Assembly: GCF_900183975.1 (NCBI RefSeq)
Contig: NZ_LT853882.1
Location: 124,001 to 188,000, forward strand
Reading direction: 5' to 3'
DNA: 64,000 nucleotides
Source of the DNA: Xanthomonas fragariae
Lineage (GTDB): Bacteria; Pseudomonadota; Gammaproteobacteria; Xanthomonadales; Xanthomonadaceae
Notes under the pieces: model-generated
The model's database searches: none
Told to the model about the DNA's origin: nothing
What the model saw: the letters and a program-made list of their open reading frames with translations, nothing else
Shown: positions 33,530-46,056 of the stretch, in pieces
Layout: every line of letters begins with the position of its first letter
Position numbering within the stretch: position 1 is the stretch's first letter
Program-made: the position numbers and the translations under genes

Positions 33530-34369
33530 ATGGGAAACACCTGCGCACGCGGCATCAGCAGTTCCCGGCCGCGCATGATCTATGACGCGCAAGTGCAGAC
33601 AACGCCTCTCCAGCAGGCGCCATCGGCACCCGTGGCGAATCAGTCGCCACTGGATGGGTTGGTACCTCCCCCGCCACGCGGGGCCGGGCCGTCACGGCCA
33701 CTGAGGCCAGTAGAGAGCTGGGACAAGGTCAGTCGGCAGCGTGTCCACGATATGGCGCACGATTTGTTTAAGTCGACTAGCCCCATCCTCTATAAGCTGG
33801 ACATGAGCGTCCAACAAGACGTAATCAAGTTGCTGAAGCAGATGCTTGCTCGTGTCGGTGGGGAGCTCATACACGGTGGCGCCGACGACTTGATGCAGCG
33901 AAAGAAGGAGATTGAGAAGCGGATCAAGGATGCACCAGCGCGGAACCCTGCCACCCAAATCGAAACCGCCGAGAACCGTTCCGTGCTTGACGACATGCAG
34001 CAACTGATGTACAGCATCGAACTCACGCTCGAGGCGGCCAAGGCAGATGATCCCAGTCTTATGGAGTTAGTGCCGTGTCCTCTTTTGAATAGCGGCTTGG
34101 TAAATGCTGCTTCGGACATGGCGTCTCTTTTCAAGACCGACGCCGACAAGACCGACGCCGACAAGACCGTAGCCGGTCTGCTGATACAAAAATTTGAGAC
34201 ACGTATACAAAATATTTTTGGAAAGATTCTTAAAGGAGAGTCCGTGCCAAGGGGGGTTGCGAACGCTGTTGCAGGTTCAAAAAACGACCCTGCTGTATTA
34301 ATCGGCAAGCTGCTGGCGCTGGTTGAGCGATACCCGGATTTAGGAAAGCCCCGAACAGCTCCTCCATGA
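33530..34369 (+). CDS. Candidate N-acylated type III effector (MGNTC protein)
   Basis: 279-residue protein of no recognised family. It starts MGNTCARGISSS, with Gly2 for N-myristoylation and Cys5 for palmitoylation, as in plant-membrane-targeted effectors. A Ser/Pro/Gln-rich segment follows to about 60 (PPPPRGAGPSRP). The remainder is predicted helical and charged (WDKVSRQRVHDMAHDLFKST, VIKLLKQMLARVGGE), with a small direct repeat KTDADKTDADKT near 204-215 and a C-terminal GKLLALVERYPDL. No membrane segment, Sec signal or catalytic motif is seen. GAGG at 33519-33522 favours the ATG at 33530 over 33524. A perfect PIP box implies HrpX control. It is a paralogue of the next gene. Confidence 0.75.
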   Translation: MGNTCARGISSSRPRMIYDAQVQTTPLQQAPSAPVANQSPLDGLVPPPPRGAGPSRPLRPVESWDKVSRQRVHDMAHDLFKSTSPILYKLDMSVQQDVIKLLKQMLARVGGELIHGGADDLMQRKKEIEKRIKDAPARNPATQIETAENRSVLDDMQQLMYSIELTLEAAKADDPSLMELVPCPLLNSGLVNAASDMASLFKTDADKTDADKTVAGLLIQKFETRIQNIFGKILKGESVPRGVANAVAGSKNDPAVLIGKLLALVERYPDLGKPRTAPP

Positions 34370-34509
34370 GCTTTCAATCAACAACCGAGGCAATCGCCGC
34401 TGTGGGTAAGCGGCTTGGTTTTCAGCATGGGTGATTGTCGCGTGTGCGCACAATTCCAGGCTCTTCAGCACCTTGTGCGTTGTTCAGAGGTTCTCTTGCG
34501 CGGTATAAA

Positions 34510-34534
34510 TTCGGATTCAGCAGCGTTCATTCGC
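34510..34534 (+). promoter_or_regulatory. PIP box (TTCGG-N15-TTCGC) of the MGNAC gene
   Basis: TTCGG at 34510-34514 and TTCGC at 34530-34534 with a 15-base spacer; the start codon is 71 nt downstream. Upstream (34381-34443) lies sequence related to 21243-21305 in front of the first PIP box of the island. Confidence 0.9.
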
Positions 34535-34604
34535 GTATCCTTCGTAATTGTGAATTTTATCCTGATTTGCTGCGTTTCCAATTGATTTTGATGAGGTAAT
34601 GACA

Positions 34605-35441
34605 ATGGGAAACGCCTGCGTACGCGGTATTGGCAGTTCTCAAGCGCGCGCGAACTACGACGAGCGTGTAGACACGACGCCTGATCGCCAGGCGCAATCG
34701 ACACCCATGGCGGGCCAGTCGCCACTGCATGGGCTGCCTCCTCGCACGCCGGGCCCTCGCCGGGCGCGGCTGTCGCCGGGCCGGGCCGGGCCGTCAGAGC
34801 CACCGGCGGCGCTAGAGGGATGGGACAAGGATATTCGGTCGCGTGTCACTAGGTTGGCACACAATTTGTTTCAATCTACCAGCTGCTTGGTCGATGATCT
34901 CACACCGAAGTTCCAACAATTAATAATTAAGCAGCTAGAGGTTATGCTTGCTCGTGTCAGTGGGGAAGACAGGAGGATCGGCGGCGACGACTTTCAAAAA
35001 CAAGTGGAGTGGTTTCAGAAGCAGATGGGCGATAAACCAGCGCAGCCCTCTGTCAGCCTGGTCGAGACCGAGCAAGACAGCGATACGCTTAAGATAATGA
35101 AGGGACTTGTGGGCAGGATCGACATCGCGTTGATGGGGGCCAACAACGGCGGCGAGGATGGCCTTATGATGAACGTGATCTGTCCTCTTGCTTCCAGCAG
35201 TGCGCTAGCGACCGCTTCGAACATGGTGGGCGGCTACGAGACCGGCTTCATTGCCCCGAAAGACGAGGAGATGCGGCGGGTACAAAATCTTCTCAAATCC
35301 ATCAAAGAAGGACAGCCTGTTCGAAAGGGGGTCGCGATCGCTCTTAGCCAGTCAAAAGACAAATCAGATGTATTGAACCCAGGTGTATTGCTCTCGAAAC
35401 TGCTGGCGCTGGTTCGTCAATACCCGAATTTTAAGGAGTAG
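34605..35441 (+). CDS. Candidate N-acylated type III effector (MGNAC protein)
   Basis: 278 residues, paralogue of the preceding gene. It starts MGNACVRGIGSSQARANYDE with the same acylation motif. It has a longer Pro/Arg/Gly-rich segment (about 40-75: PPRTPGPRRARLSPGRAGPS), then shared blocks: GWDKDIRSRVTRLAHNLFQST, QLEVMLARVSGE, ICPLASSSALATASNMVGG and LLSKLLALVRQYPN. Similarity covers the entire length and the promoter, so the pair arose by duplication including regulation. GAGG (34593-34596) and the alignment choose ATG 34605 over 34599. No known domain was recognised. It lies at the right edge of the effector island. Confidence 0.75.
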   Translation: MGNACVRGIGSSQARANYDERVDTTPDRQAQSTPMAGQSPLHGLPPRTPGPRRARLSPGRAGPSEPPAALEGWDKDIRSRVTRLAHNLFQSTSCLVDDLTPKFQQLIIKQLEVMLARVSGEDRRIGGDDFQKQVEWFQKQMGDKPAQPSVSLVETEQDSDTLKIMKGLVGRIDIALMGANNGGEDGLMMNVICPLASSSALATASNMVGGYETGFIAPKDEEMRRVQNLLKSIKEGQPVRKGVAIALSQSKDKSDVLNPGVLLSKLLALVRQYPNFKE

Positions 35442-35955
35442 AGGGCCGCGCAGAATTACCGATGAGCCATCCGCTCACTCGACCGGCGCCTTTACCTGAT
35501 CCGATTGATGCAGCAGCGATCCCACCTGGCGGGCAGCCGCCCTACCGCCTTCCCGCCCCGCATCGGGCGACAGGTTCTGCTGCTTCGCGCATGACGGCGA
35601 TCGGCGGAGGGCTGCGCGTCATACACGACCGCTTAACAAGCATTTCCATACGCCGGGCACTGCCACATCAACGCCTGCCACTGTCGCGCTTGTTTGATTT
35701 TCGTCAATTGGACCGACACATGAAATTCGCAACGAAGGTGTTTGACTGTGACAAGTCAAGAATCGTTGCGGAGTACGCATGAGTGCAGTCACGGTGGGAA
35801 AGGTCGGCCAGGCATCGAGCCGGCAAAGGTCGATCTGGACGGGAGTGGGACTGGTGCGTGGTGAGCGCGCGCTTGCGGATCTGCGAGGTGGTCTGTGCCG
35901 CATTGCTTCCATCGTCACGGCGCGTGTTCGCGCTGTCGTCAGCTGAGGGAACGTC
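35442..35955. other. Intergenic region before the glg operon
   Basis: About 510 bp between the last effector and glgE. An open frame at 35462-35782 has neither ribosome site nor family resemblance and looks like chance. The right part presumably holds the glg operon promoter, which could not be pinned down. The GC content returns to the chromosomal norm here, so this is the likely right boundary of the island. Confidence 0.5.
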
Positions 35956-38900
35956 ATGCGGATCTGTGTTCTCAATGAAGTGACGCCTTCGCCTATCGGG
36001 TTGGATCAGCGCTGTGTGGCCGCGCGTGAGGCGGGCTGCGATTACGTGGTGATGGCCGCGCCGTTCGAGCGCGATGCGGACGGTCGATTGATCGAGCCGT
36101 CTGCGGATGCGGACGCGCAAGGTAAGCGTCTGCGCGAAGCGGTGCAGGCGGCGCGTCGGGCCGGAGTCAAGCTGCTGATCGATGTGCGCCTGGACGAAGT
36201 GGGTGGCGCCAGCGCGGTAGTGCGCGATAACCCGCAGTGGTTCCGCGCGCGCAGCACGGCGGTGCCGGACCCACGGCAGCCGCGTGCGACGCCGGAAATC
36301 GCCGAGGCACGCTTCACCTATGCGCAGGAAGGTGCGGCGCTGGTAGCGTGGTGGGGTGCGCGCTTGCTGGACTGGGCTGGGCAGGGCGTGGGTGGTTTCC
36401 GTCTGTTGCAGCCGCAGCAGGTGCCGGCGCAACGCTGGCGTGAGCTGATCGCGCACGTGCATGCGCAGGCGCCTGAGGTGGTGTTTGCGGCGTGGACGCC
36501 GGGCCTGGGTCTGGAAGCCTTGCGGCAGTTGGCCGGTGCCGGTTTCGATGCTGCGTTTTCTTCACTCGCGTGGTGGGACGGTCGCGGTAGCTGGTTCTTC
36601 GACGAAGACACCGCGCTGCGGGCGCTGGCCTCGCACGTGGTTGCGGTACTGCACGCGCTCGACGGCAAGCGCGCAGCAATGCCCGAGCAGCACTGGCAAT
36701 TGGCGCGTGCCTTGGGCGGCGCCTGGCTGCTGGACGATGCGCATCTGGATGCGGTGCCAGTGCCGATCGGCGCGACCGATGGCTTGCCGACCAGCGACGC
36801 GGGCATGCGGCTGCGTCCGCTGCTGAGCGAGGCCACCGGTTTTACCGCGGTGGCAGTCGAGCCGCTCGGCGGGCTGCCGTCGTTATTGTTGATCAATGGC
36901 GACGCCAACCATGTGGTGCCGGTACCTGCATCGGATCTGTTGCGTTTGCTCGGCGATGCGGAAGCGTTGGTCGCAGAAGACGGCCGTACCTTGTCCGGGG
37001 CGACGTGGGAGGCGTTGGAGCCGGGCGAAGTGCGTGTGTATCGCAGTGTGCCGGCACGCCATGTGTTGGCGGTGCCACGCATGCGCCAGCGTGCACAGAC
37101 CGCTGCCGCATGGCCACGTGTGTGCATCGAGTCGGTGACGCCGTCGGTGGACAACGGCCGTTTCCCGGTCAAGCGCGTGGTGGGCGACCGTCTCTATGTC
37201 GAGGCCGACGCGTTTTGTGACGGGCATGATCGCATTGCGGTGGCGGTGCTGTGGCGTCCGGCCGACGCCAAGACCTGGGCCAGCGCGCCGATGCGTGGGT
37301 TGGGCAACGACCGTTGGCGCGCGGAGTTCCCGCTGGAGCGTATCGGCACCTATGAATTCCGTGTGGAGGGCTGGCGCGATGTGTTTGCCACCTTGCATGC
37401 CGATTTGGAAAAGAAGCGCGCGGCCAACACGGTGTTGCCGGTCGATGTGCAGGAAGCGGTGGCTGTGGTGCAGGCCGCACATGCACGCAGCGCCGGCGCC
37501 TTGGCCAAGCGCTTGCAAGCTATCCTCACCCGCATCGGTGCGCAGAGCGAGCCGTTGCAGCAGCTGGCCATCGTGCTGGAGCCGGACACCGCGCAGGCGA
37601 TGGCGCTGGCCGACGATAAACCGTTCCGCTCCGAGACCCCGGTGACGTTCCGGGTGGAGTCCGAGCGTCGCGCGGCACACTTTGCCAGTTGGTATGAGTT
37701 GTTCCCGCGTTCGCAAAGTGGCGATCCGCAGCGCCACGGCACTTTTGACGATGTGATCGAGCGCTTGGCGCATATCCGCGCGATGAACTTCGACGTGCTG
37801 TACATGCCACCGATCCACCCGATCGGTGCGAAGAACCGCAAGGGTCGCAACAACTCGGTCACCGCCGTCGACGGCGAGCCAGGCAGCCCGTATGCGATCG
37901 GTGCGACCGATGGCGGACACACCGAAGTGCACGCCGAGCTCGGCGGGCTGGACGGTTTCCGCCGGCTGATCCAGGCTGCGCGCGCGCATGGCTTGGAAGT
38001 GGCCCTGGATTTCGCGATCCAGTGCGCACCGGATCACCCGTGGCTGCGCGATCACAAGGACTGGTTCACCTGGCGCGCGGATGGGTCGATTCCGTATGCG
38101 GAAAATCCGCCGAAGAAATACCAGGACATCGTCAACGTCGATTTCTACGCCAGCGGTGCGGTGCCGGACTTGTGGAATACGCTGCGCGATGCGGTGCTGT
38201 TTTGGGTCAACGAAGGCGTCACGCTATTCCGTGTGGACAACCCGCACACCAAGCCGTTCCCGTTCTGGGAGTGGTTGATTGCCGAAATCCGCGGGCGTCG
38301 GCCGGACGTGGTGTTCCTGTCCGAAGCCTTTACCCGGCCAAAGATGATGTACCGCCTGGCCAAGTGCGGCTTTTCGCAGTCCTACACCTACTTCACCTGG
38401 CGCAACCACAAGCACGAGCTGCAGGCGTATGTGGAAGAGGTGAATGCAGGCGTGCCGCGCGAATGTTTCCGCCCGCATTTCTTCGTCAACACGCCGGACA
38501 TCAATCCGCTGTTTCTGCAGACCAGCGGGCGCAATGGGCATCTGATCCGCGCCGCGCTGGCCACGACGTTGTCCGGCTTGTGGGGCATGTATCAAGGCTT
38601 CGAACTCTGCGAAGCCACACCGCTGGCGCCGGGCAAGGAAGAGTACATGGACTCGGAGAAATTCCAGCTGCGTGCCTGGCCCGAACGTGCGCCGGGCGAC
38701 ATCGTCGATGAGATCACCCGCTTCAATCAGCTGCGTCGCATGCATCCGGAATTGCAGTCGCACCTGGGCACGCGGTTCTATCAGGCGCATCACGATCAGG
38801 TGCTGTACTTCGGCAAGTTCCTGGATGCCGGCTACTTGTCGCGCAGCCGCAGCATGGTGTTGGTAGCGATCAATCTGGACCCCCATGCCGGCCAGGATGC

Positions 38901-39072
38901 CGATATCGAAATCCCGCTATGGGAACTGGGCCTGCCCGATCACGCCACCGTGGCGGTGGACGATCTATGGGATGGCCATCGGTTCGAATGGCAGGGCAAA
39001 TACCAACACATCCGTCTAGAGGCAACGCGACCGTTCGCGTTATGGCGCATCCGCGCAGGAGAGGTTGCATGA
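35956..39072 (+). CDS. glgE: Alpha-1,4-glucan:maltose-1-phosphate maltosyltransferase, with extra N-terminal domain
   Basis: GlgE transfers maltosyl units from maltose 1-phosphate to growing alpha-1,4-glucan. Residues ~388-500 are the GlgE-type N/S domain ([40 protein letters not shown]). The GH13 catalytic barrel follows, with nucleophile D761 ([16 protein letters not shown]) and acid E790 ([14 protein letters not shown]). At 1038 residues it is ~340 longer than the mycobacterial enzyme. The surplus is an N-terminal ~385-residue barrel-like domain resembling GH13 ([43 protein letters not shown]) in which the usual catalytic Asp (GFRxD) and Glu are absent. The stop overlaps the treS start (ATGA), so the two genes are translationally coupled. 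Confidence 0.93.
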   Translation: MRICVLNEVTPSPIGLDQRCVAAREAGCDYVVMAAPFERDADGRLIEPSADADAQGKRLREAVQAARRAGVKLLIDVRLDEVGGASAVVRDNPQWFRARSTAVPDPRQPRATPEIAEARFTYAQEGAALVAWWGARLLDWAGQGVGGFRLLQPQQVPAQRWRELIAHVHAQAPEVVFAAWTPGLGLEALRQLAGAGFDAAFSSLAWWDGRGSWFFDEDTALRALASHVVAVLHALDGKRAAMPEQHWQLARALGGAWLLDDAHLDAVPVPIGATDGLPTSDAGMRLRPLLSEATGFTAVAVEPLGGLPSLLLINGDANHVVPVPASDLLRLLGDAEALVAEDGRTLSGATWEALEPGEVRVYRSVPARHVLAVPRMRQRAQTAAAWPRVCIESVTPSVDNGRFPVKRVVGDRLYVEADAFCDGHDRIAVAVLWRPADAKTWASAPMRGLGNDRWRAEFPLERIGTYEFRVEGWRDVFATLHADLEKKRAANTVLPVDVQEAVAVVQAAHARSAGALAKRLQAILTRIGAQSEPLQQLAIVLEPDTAQAMALADDKPFRSETPVTFRVESERRAAHFASWYELFPRSQSGDPQRHGTFDDVIERLAHIRAMNFDVLYMPPIHPIGAKNRKGRNNSVTAVDGEPGSPYAIGATDGGHTEVHAELGGLDGFRRLIQAARAHGLEVALDFAIQCAPDHPWLRDHKDWFTWRADGSIPYAENPPKKYQDIVNVDFYASGAVPDLWNTLRDAVLFWVNEGVTLFRVDNPHTKPFPFWEWLIAEIRGRRPDVVFLSEAFTRPKMMYRLAKCGFSQSYTYFTWRNHKHELQAYVEEVNAGVPRECFRPHFFVNTPDINPLFLQTSGRNGHLIRAALATTLSGLWGMYQGFELCEATPLAPGKEEYMDSEKFQLRAWPERAPGDIVDEITRFNQLRRMHPELQSHLGTRFYQAHHDQVLYFGKFLDAGYLSRSRSMVLVAINLDPHAGQDADIEIPLWELGLPDHATVAVDDLWDGHRFEWQGKYQHIRLEATRPFALWRIRAGEVA

Positions 39073-42000
39073 AGGCAGTGGCATCGTTACAGGCCGACGC
39101 GGAGCAATCCGCCGTAGTTGCTGATCAGCTTTGGTACAAGGACGCGATCATTTATCAGGTGCACGTCAAGTCGTTCTTCGACTCCAATGACGATGGCATC
39201 GGCGATTTCCCGGGTCTGATTTCCAAGCTGGATTACATTGCCGAACTCGGCGTGGACACCATCTGGTTGTTGCCGTTCTACCCCAGCCCGCGCCGCGACG
39301 ATGGGTACGACATCGCCGAGTACATGGCGGTGCATCCGGACTACGGCAGCATCGCCGACTTCGAGCAGCTGGTCGCGCAGGCGCATGCGCGCGGCATCCG
39401 CATCGTTACCGAGTTGGTGATCAACCATACCTCCGATCAGCACCCGTGGTTTCAGCGTGCACGCAACGCGCCGGCCGGCTCGCCGGAGCGGGATTTCTAC
39501 GTATGGTCGGATACCGATCAGGAATACGAAGGCACGCGGATCATTTTCTGCGATACCGAAAAGTCCAACTGGACCTGGGATCCGGTCGCCGGGCAATACT
39601 TCTGGCACCGTTTCTATTCGCATCAACCAGACCTCAACTTCGACAACCCCGCAGTGCTGGAAGCGGTACTGGAAGTGATGCGCTTCTGGCTGGATCGCGG
39701 CGTGGATGGTCTACGTCTGGATGCGGTGCCGTACCTGATCGAACGCTCGGGCACCTCCAACGAGAACCTGCCGGAAACCCACGCAATTCTGCGCAAGATT
39801 CGCACCACACTGGATGCCGAATATCCTGACCGCATGTTGCTGGCCGAAGCCAATATGTGGCCGGAAGACACCCAGCAGTACTTCGGCAAGAACGCCGACG
39901 AATGCCATATGGCGTTCCATTTCCCGCTGATGCCGCGCATGTACATGGCGATCGCGCGCGAAGACCGTTTTCCGATTACCGACATCATGCGCCAGACCCC
40001 GGAGATTCCGGAGAGCTGCCAGTGGGCGATCTTCCTGCGCAACCACGATGAATTGACGCTGGAAATGGTCACCGACTCGGAGCGCGATTATCTGTGGCAG
40101 ACCTATGCTTCCGATCGCCGCGCGCGGATCAATCTGGGCATTCGTCGTCGTCTTGCACCATTGTTGGAACGCGACCGCCGCCGTATCGAATTGATGACGT
40201 CCCTGCTGCTGACCATGCCCGGTACGCCAGTGCTGTATTACGGTGATGAGATCGGCATGGGCGACAACATCCATCTGGGCGACCGCGACGGTGTGCGCAC
40301 ACCGATGCAATGGTCGATCGACCGCAACGGCGGGTTCTCGCGCGCCGACCCGGCGCAGTTGGTGCTGCCGCCGGTCATGGACCCGCTATACGGCTTTCAG
40401 GCGGTGAATGTAGAAGCGCAGATCCGCGACCAGCATTCGCTGCTGACCTGGACCCGCCGGGTGCTCAGCGTGCGCAAGCGCTACCAGGCTTTCGGTCGTG
40501 GCACCTTACGCTTCTTGTACCCCGGCAATCGGCGCATGTTGGCGTATCTGCGCTCCTGCCATGATGAAACGGTGCTTTGTGTGGCCAACCTGTCGCACAC
40601 GCTGCAGGCGGTGGAGCTGGATCTTTCCGAGTTCGAAGGCCGCGTGCCGGTGGACATCATCGGCGGCGGCAGCTTCCCGCCGATCGGGCGGTTGACCTAT
40701 CTGCTCACGGTGCCGCCGTTCGGCTTCTACGCATTCCAGCTGGTCAGCGAAGGCACGTTGCCGGATTGGCATGTGCCCACCCCTGTGCCATTGCCGGATT
40801 ACCACACGCTGGTGCTGCGCAGCGATACCGACGAAAGCAACGCCCTGCTGCCGCATCTGCCGACGCTGGAGGCCGAGATCCTGCCGGCCTGGTTGTCGGC
40901 ACGCCGCTGGTTCTCGGCCAAGGATCGGGTGCTGAAGAACGTGCGTATTTCGCGCCGCACCCCGCTGCCGGGCGATGAGCCGATGAGCTTGCTGGAACTG
41001 GAAGTGGAGTTGGAAGACGGCCACCACGAGAGTTACATGTTGCCGGTCGGCATCGTGTGGGAGCGCGACCAACCCAGTACCTTGGCCGAACAGCTGGCCC
41101 TGGCGCGCGTGCGTCAAGGGCGCGAGGTGGGTTATCTCACCGATGCGTTCGCACTCAAGACGATGGTGCGCGGGGTGATCGATGCGCTGCGCGAAAACGC
41201 CACGCTGGATTTCCGCGATGGCGACGATGCCTCGCAACAAGGGCAGGTGCGTTTCGAAGCCACCGCTGCATTGGCCAAGCTGGATATTCCGCAAGATCCG
41301 GATATCCGTTGGTTGTCTGCCGAACAGAGTAACAGCTCGCTGGTGGTCGCCGACAAGGCCGTGTTCAAGTTGCTGCGGCATGTGGCCAATGGGGCGAATC
41401 CAGAGATCGAAATCGGCCGTCGCCTCACCGAAATGGGGTATGCCAACGCCGCGCCGTTGCTGGGTAGCGTCAGCCGTATTGACGGGCAGGGCACGGTCAC
41501 CACCATCGCGTTGTTGCAGGGCTTTATCCGCAATCAGGGCGATGCCTGGCGCTGGACGTTGGACCATCTGGCACGCAGTTTCGACGAGTACGTCACCGCA
41601 CAAACCGACGAGTCGCGCGCCGAAGCCATCGCCGGTTACGACGTGTTTGCCTCTGTGGTCGGCAAGCGCCTGGCCGAGTTGCATGCGGCGTTGTCGCGCG
41701 ACACCGACGATGCCGACTTCGCACCTCAGCGTATCGATCTGCCAACCGCCAACGATGTGGTGGCCGGCGTCGCGCGCCAGGTCGAAGACATCTGGGACAC
41801 GGTCAATGCACGTCTGGCGAGCAGCGACGATGCGATCGAGCGCGACGCATTGGAAGCGGTGCTGGCCGAACGCCCACAATTGGAGGCGTTGCTGGCCAAG
41901 GCACCGAGCGTGCTGGCCGATTCGCTGCTGACGCGCGTGCATGGCGACTTCCACCTTGGGCAGATTCTGGTGGCGTTCGACGATGTCATCTTGATCGACT

Positions 42001-42415
42001 TCGAAGGCGAGCCGGCCAAGCCGCTGGCCGCGCGTCGCGCCAAGGCAAGCCCGCTGCGCGATGTGGCCGGCTTCCTGCGCTCGCTCGATTACGCCAGCGA
42101 AGTGTCGGCACGTGGCGAAGAAGGCACCGCCGCCCGGGCAGGCGTGGGCGTGGACACGCATCTGGACCAATTCCTGGTGGAGTTCCGTCGCCGCTCCACC
42201 GACGCCTTCCTGGACGCTTACCGTGCCGTGCTCGATACCAGCGTCCATCCGTGGATTGCGCCGGCAGCGTTCAACACAGCCACCTTGCTGTTCCTGGTGG
42301 AAAAGGCCTGCTACGAAGTGCGTTATGAAGCCGCCAACCGTCCCGGCTGGTTAATGGTGCCGATCGAAGGCTTGCGACGCATCCTGCAAGGCGTACGCGC
42401 TGGTGCAGGAGACAC

Positions 42416-42419
<4 letters not shown>
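39069..42419 (+). CDS. treS: Trehalose synthase fused to maltokinase
   Basis: Bifunctional protein of 1116 residues. The N-terminal GH13 trehalose synthase (to about 555) interconverts trehalose and maltose: [15 protein letters not shown] start, nucleophile D218 in [11 protein letters not shown]260 in [11 protein letters not shown] and the FLRNHDE motif. The C-terminal part (about 600-1116) is a Pep2-type maltokinase with a kinase-like fold ([17 protein letters not shown], then the catalytic loop [13 protein letters not shown] and the metal-binding [11 protein letters not shown]). It turns maltose into maltose 1-phosphate for GlgE. The ATG overlaps the glgE stop, and its own stop overlaps the glgB start. 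AGGAGAGG precedes the ATG. Confidence 0.95.
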
Positions 42420-44614
<2,195 letters not shown>

Positions 44615-44855
44615 TATATCGCTCCATCGCCGCGCTATTGGCCCGGCGATGGAGCATGAGTGGTTCGCAAGCGAGAGTGCGTCGTGGCGTTCGACATTCG
44701 GCCGCGATGCACGTCGGCCAGATCGAGCGACAACACATGAGTCTGAAAGCGATGCGGGCGATGACTTCCTGTGCACGTTCGCAATCTATGCGCTGACCTT
44801 ATCTGCACGACTGCAGGGCCATGCTGGTGCATCACGTCGTTGCAGGGAATTCCCT

Positions 44856-46004
44856 ATGAATACACGTCGTCAATTTCTCTGTGCTGCCGCTGCCGGCACC
44901 GTCGCATTGGCCGCTGCGCCGTTGATGGCGCAGTCTTCTGCGCCTGGCAGCGTGATGCCCACACGCGGCAAAACCGCTGCCATCGCATTGCCGGCCAATC
45001 CCGTTACCAGGAGCGGGCGCTACCGCCCGACGAGTCGTCTGGGTTTTGGCGGTGTAGCGATCGGCAACGCGTTTGCACCGACCAGCGATGCGCAGAGTGA
45101 GCACACCTTGGCGGCGGTGTGGGAATCGGGCGTGCGCTACTTCGACACCTCGCCGTGGTATGGGCTGGGATTGTCCGAGCGGCGCACCGGCCACCATCTG
45201 CATCGCCACGCGCCGGCCGACTACGTGTTGTCGACGAAGGTCGGGCGCCTGCTCAGCGCAACCGACAAGCCGCCGAAGACGATGTGGCAGCAGCCATCGC
45301 CATTCGATTATCGCTACGACTACAGTGCTTCCGGTGTGCGTCGTTCGATTGAAGACAGCCTGCAGCGCCTGGGCGTATCGCAGATCGATATCGCATACAT
45401 CCATGACCTGTCGCCGGAAAACGAACAAGACCTCGGCACGCCGTGGCAACAGCGCTTTGCCGAAGCGGTGAAAGGCGCGATGCCGGAGTTGACCAAGATG
45501 CGCAAGGAAGGGCTGATCAAGGCCTGGGGCTTCGGCGTCAATCGCCCGGAGCCTGCTTTGCGCGCAATTGAAGAAGCCGACCCGGATATCTTCTTGCTGG
45601 CTTGCCAGTACTCTCTGCTCGACCACGCACAAGCGCTGCACGACACCTTTCCGAAGATCGCCAAGCACGGCGCTTCTGTCGTGGTCGGCGCGCCGTTATT
45701 GGCGGGCTATCTGGCCGGCCGCGATCGCTATCTCTACGACGACACCGTGCCGGAATGGGCGCCAGCCAAGCGACAAAAAGCGCTGGCCATCTGCGACCGC
45801 CATGGTGTGGATTTGCGCACTGTGTCGCTGCAATTTGCCGCCGCCCCGAAAGTGGTGTCTGCGGTGATTCCAGGCGCGCGCACTGCCGAGCAGGCGCACG
45901 CAAACGCGGCCTCGATGCGTGTGGCGATTCCGGCAGCCGTTTGGGAAGAGCTCAAGCGCGAGCACGTCATTGAAGCGGATGCGCCGGTGCCTGTTTTAAG
46001 CTGA
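44856..46004 (+). CDS. Exported aldo/keto reductase
   Basis: 382-residue aldo/keto reductase, similar in layout to D-threo-aldose 1-dehydrogenase (L-fucose dehydrogenase) proteins. A twin-arginine-like leader (NTRRQFLCAAAAGTVALAAAPLMAQ) implies folded export to the periplasm, unusual for an NAD(P)-dependent enzyme. Catalytic elements are D-S-P-W-Y in YFDTSPWYGLGLSE (Asp and Tyr), K in VLSTKVGRLL and H in DIAYIHDLSPE. The NAD(P)-binding end is VVSAVIPGARTAEQ. The start at 44856 has GCAGGGA upstream and gives a complete leader; the frame is open earlier without meaning. It faces the convergent esterase genes. Confidence 0.85.
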   Translation: MNTRRQFLCAAAAGTVALAAAPLMAQSSAPGSVMPTRGKTAAIALPANPVTRSGRYRPTSRLGFGGVAIGNAFAPTSDAQSEHTLAAVWESGVRYFDTSPWYGLGLSERRTGHHLHRHAPADYVLSTKVGRLLSATDKPPKTMWQQPSPFDYRYDYSASGVRRSIEDSLQRLGVSQIDIAYIHDLSPENEQDLGTPWQQRFAEAVKGAMPELTKMRKEGLIKAWGFGVNRPEPALRAIEEADPDIFLLACQYSLLDHAQALHDTFPKIAKHGASVVVGAPLLAGYLAGRDRYLYDDTVPEWAPAKRQKALAICDRHGVDLRTVSLQFAAAPKVVSAVIPGARTAEQAHANAASMRVAIPAAVWEELKREHVIEADAPVPVLS

Positions 46005-46056
46005 TGCCTCATGCGTGGTGATCCGGGGAGGAGGGGCGGTCAGCAGACCAATGCGG

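Noticed and set aside
35462..35782. 106-codon frame between the MGNAC gene and glgE
   Set aside because: No ribosome-binding site, no family likeness, composition of non-coding GC-rich DNA.
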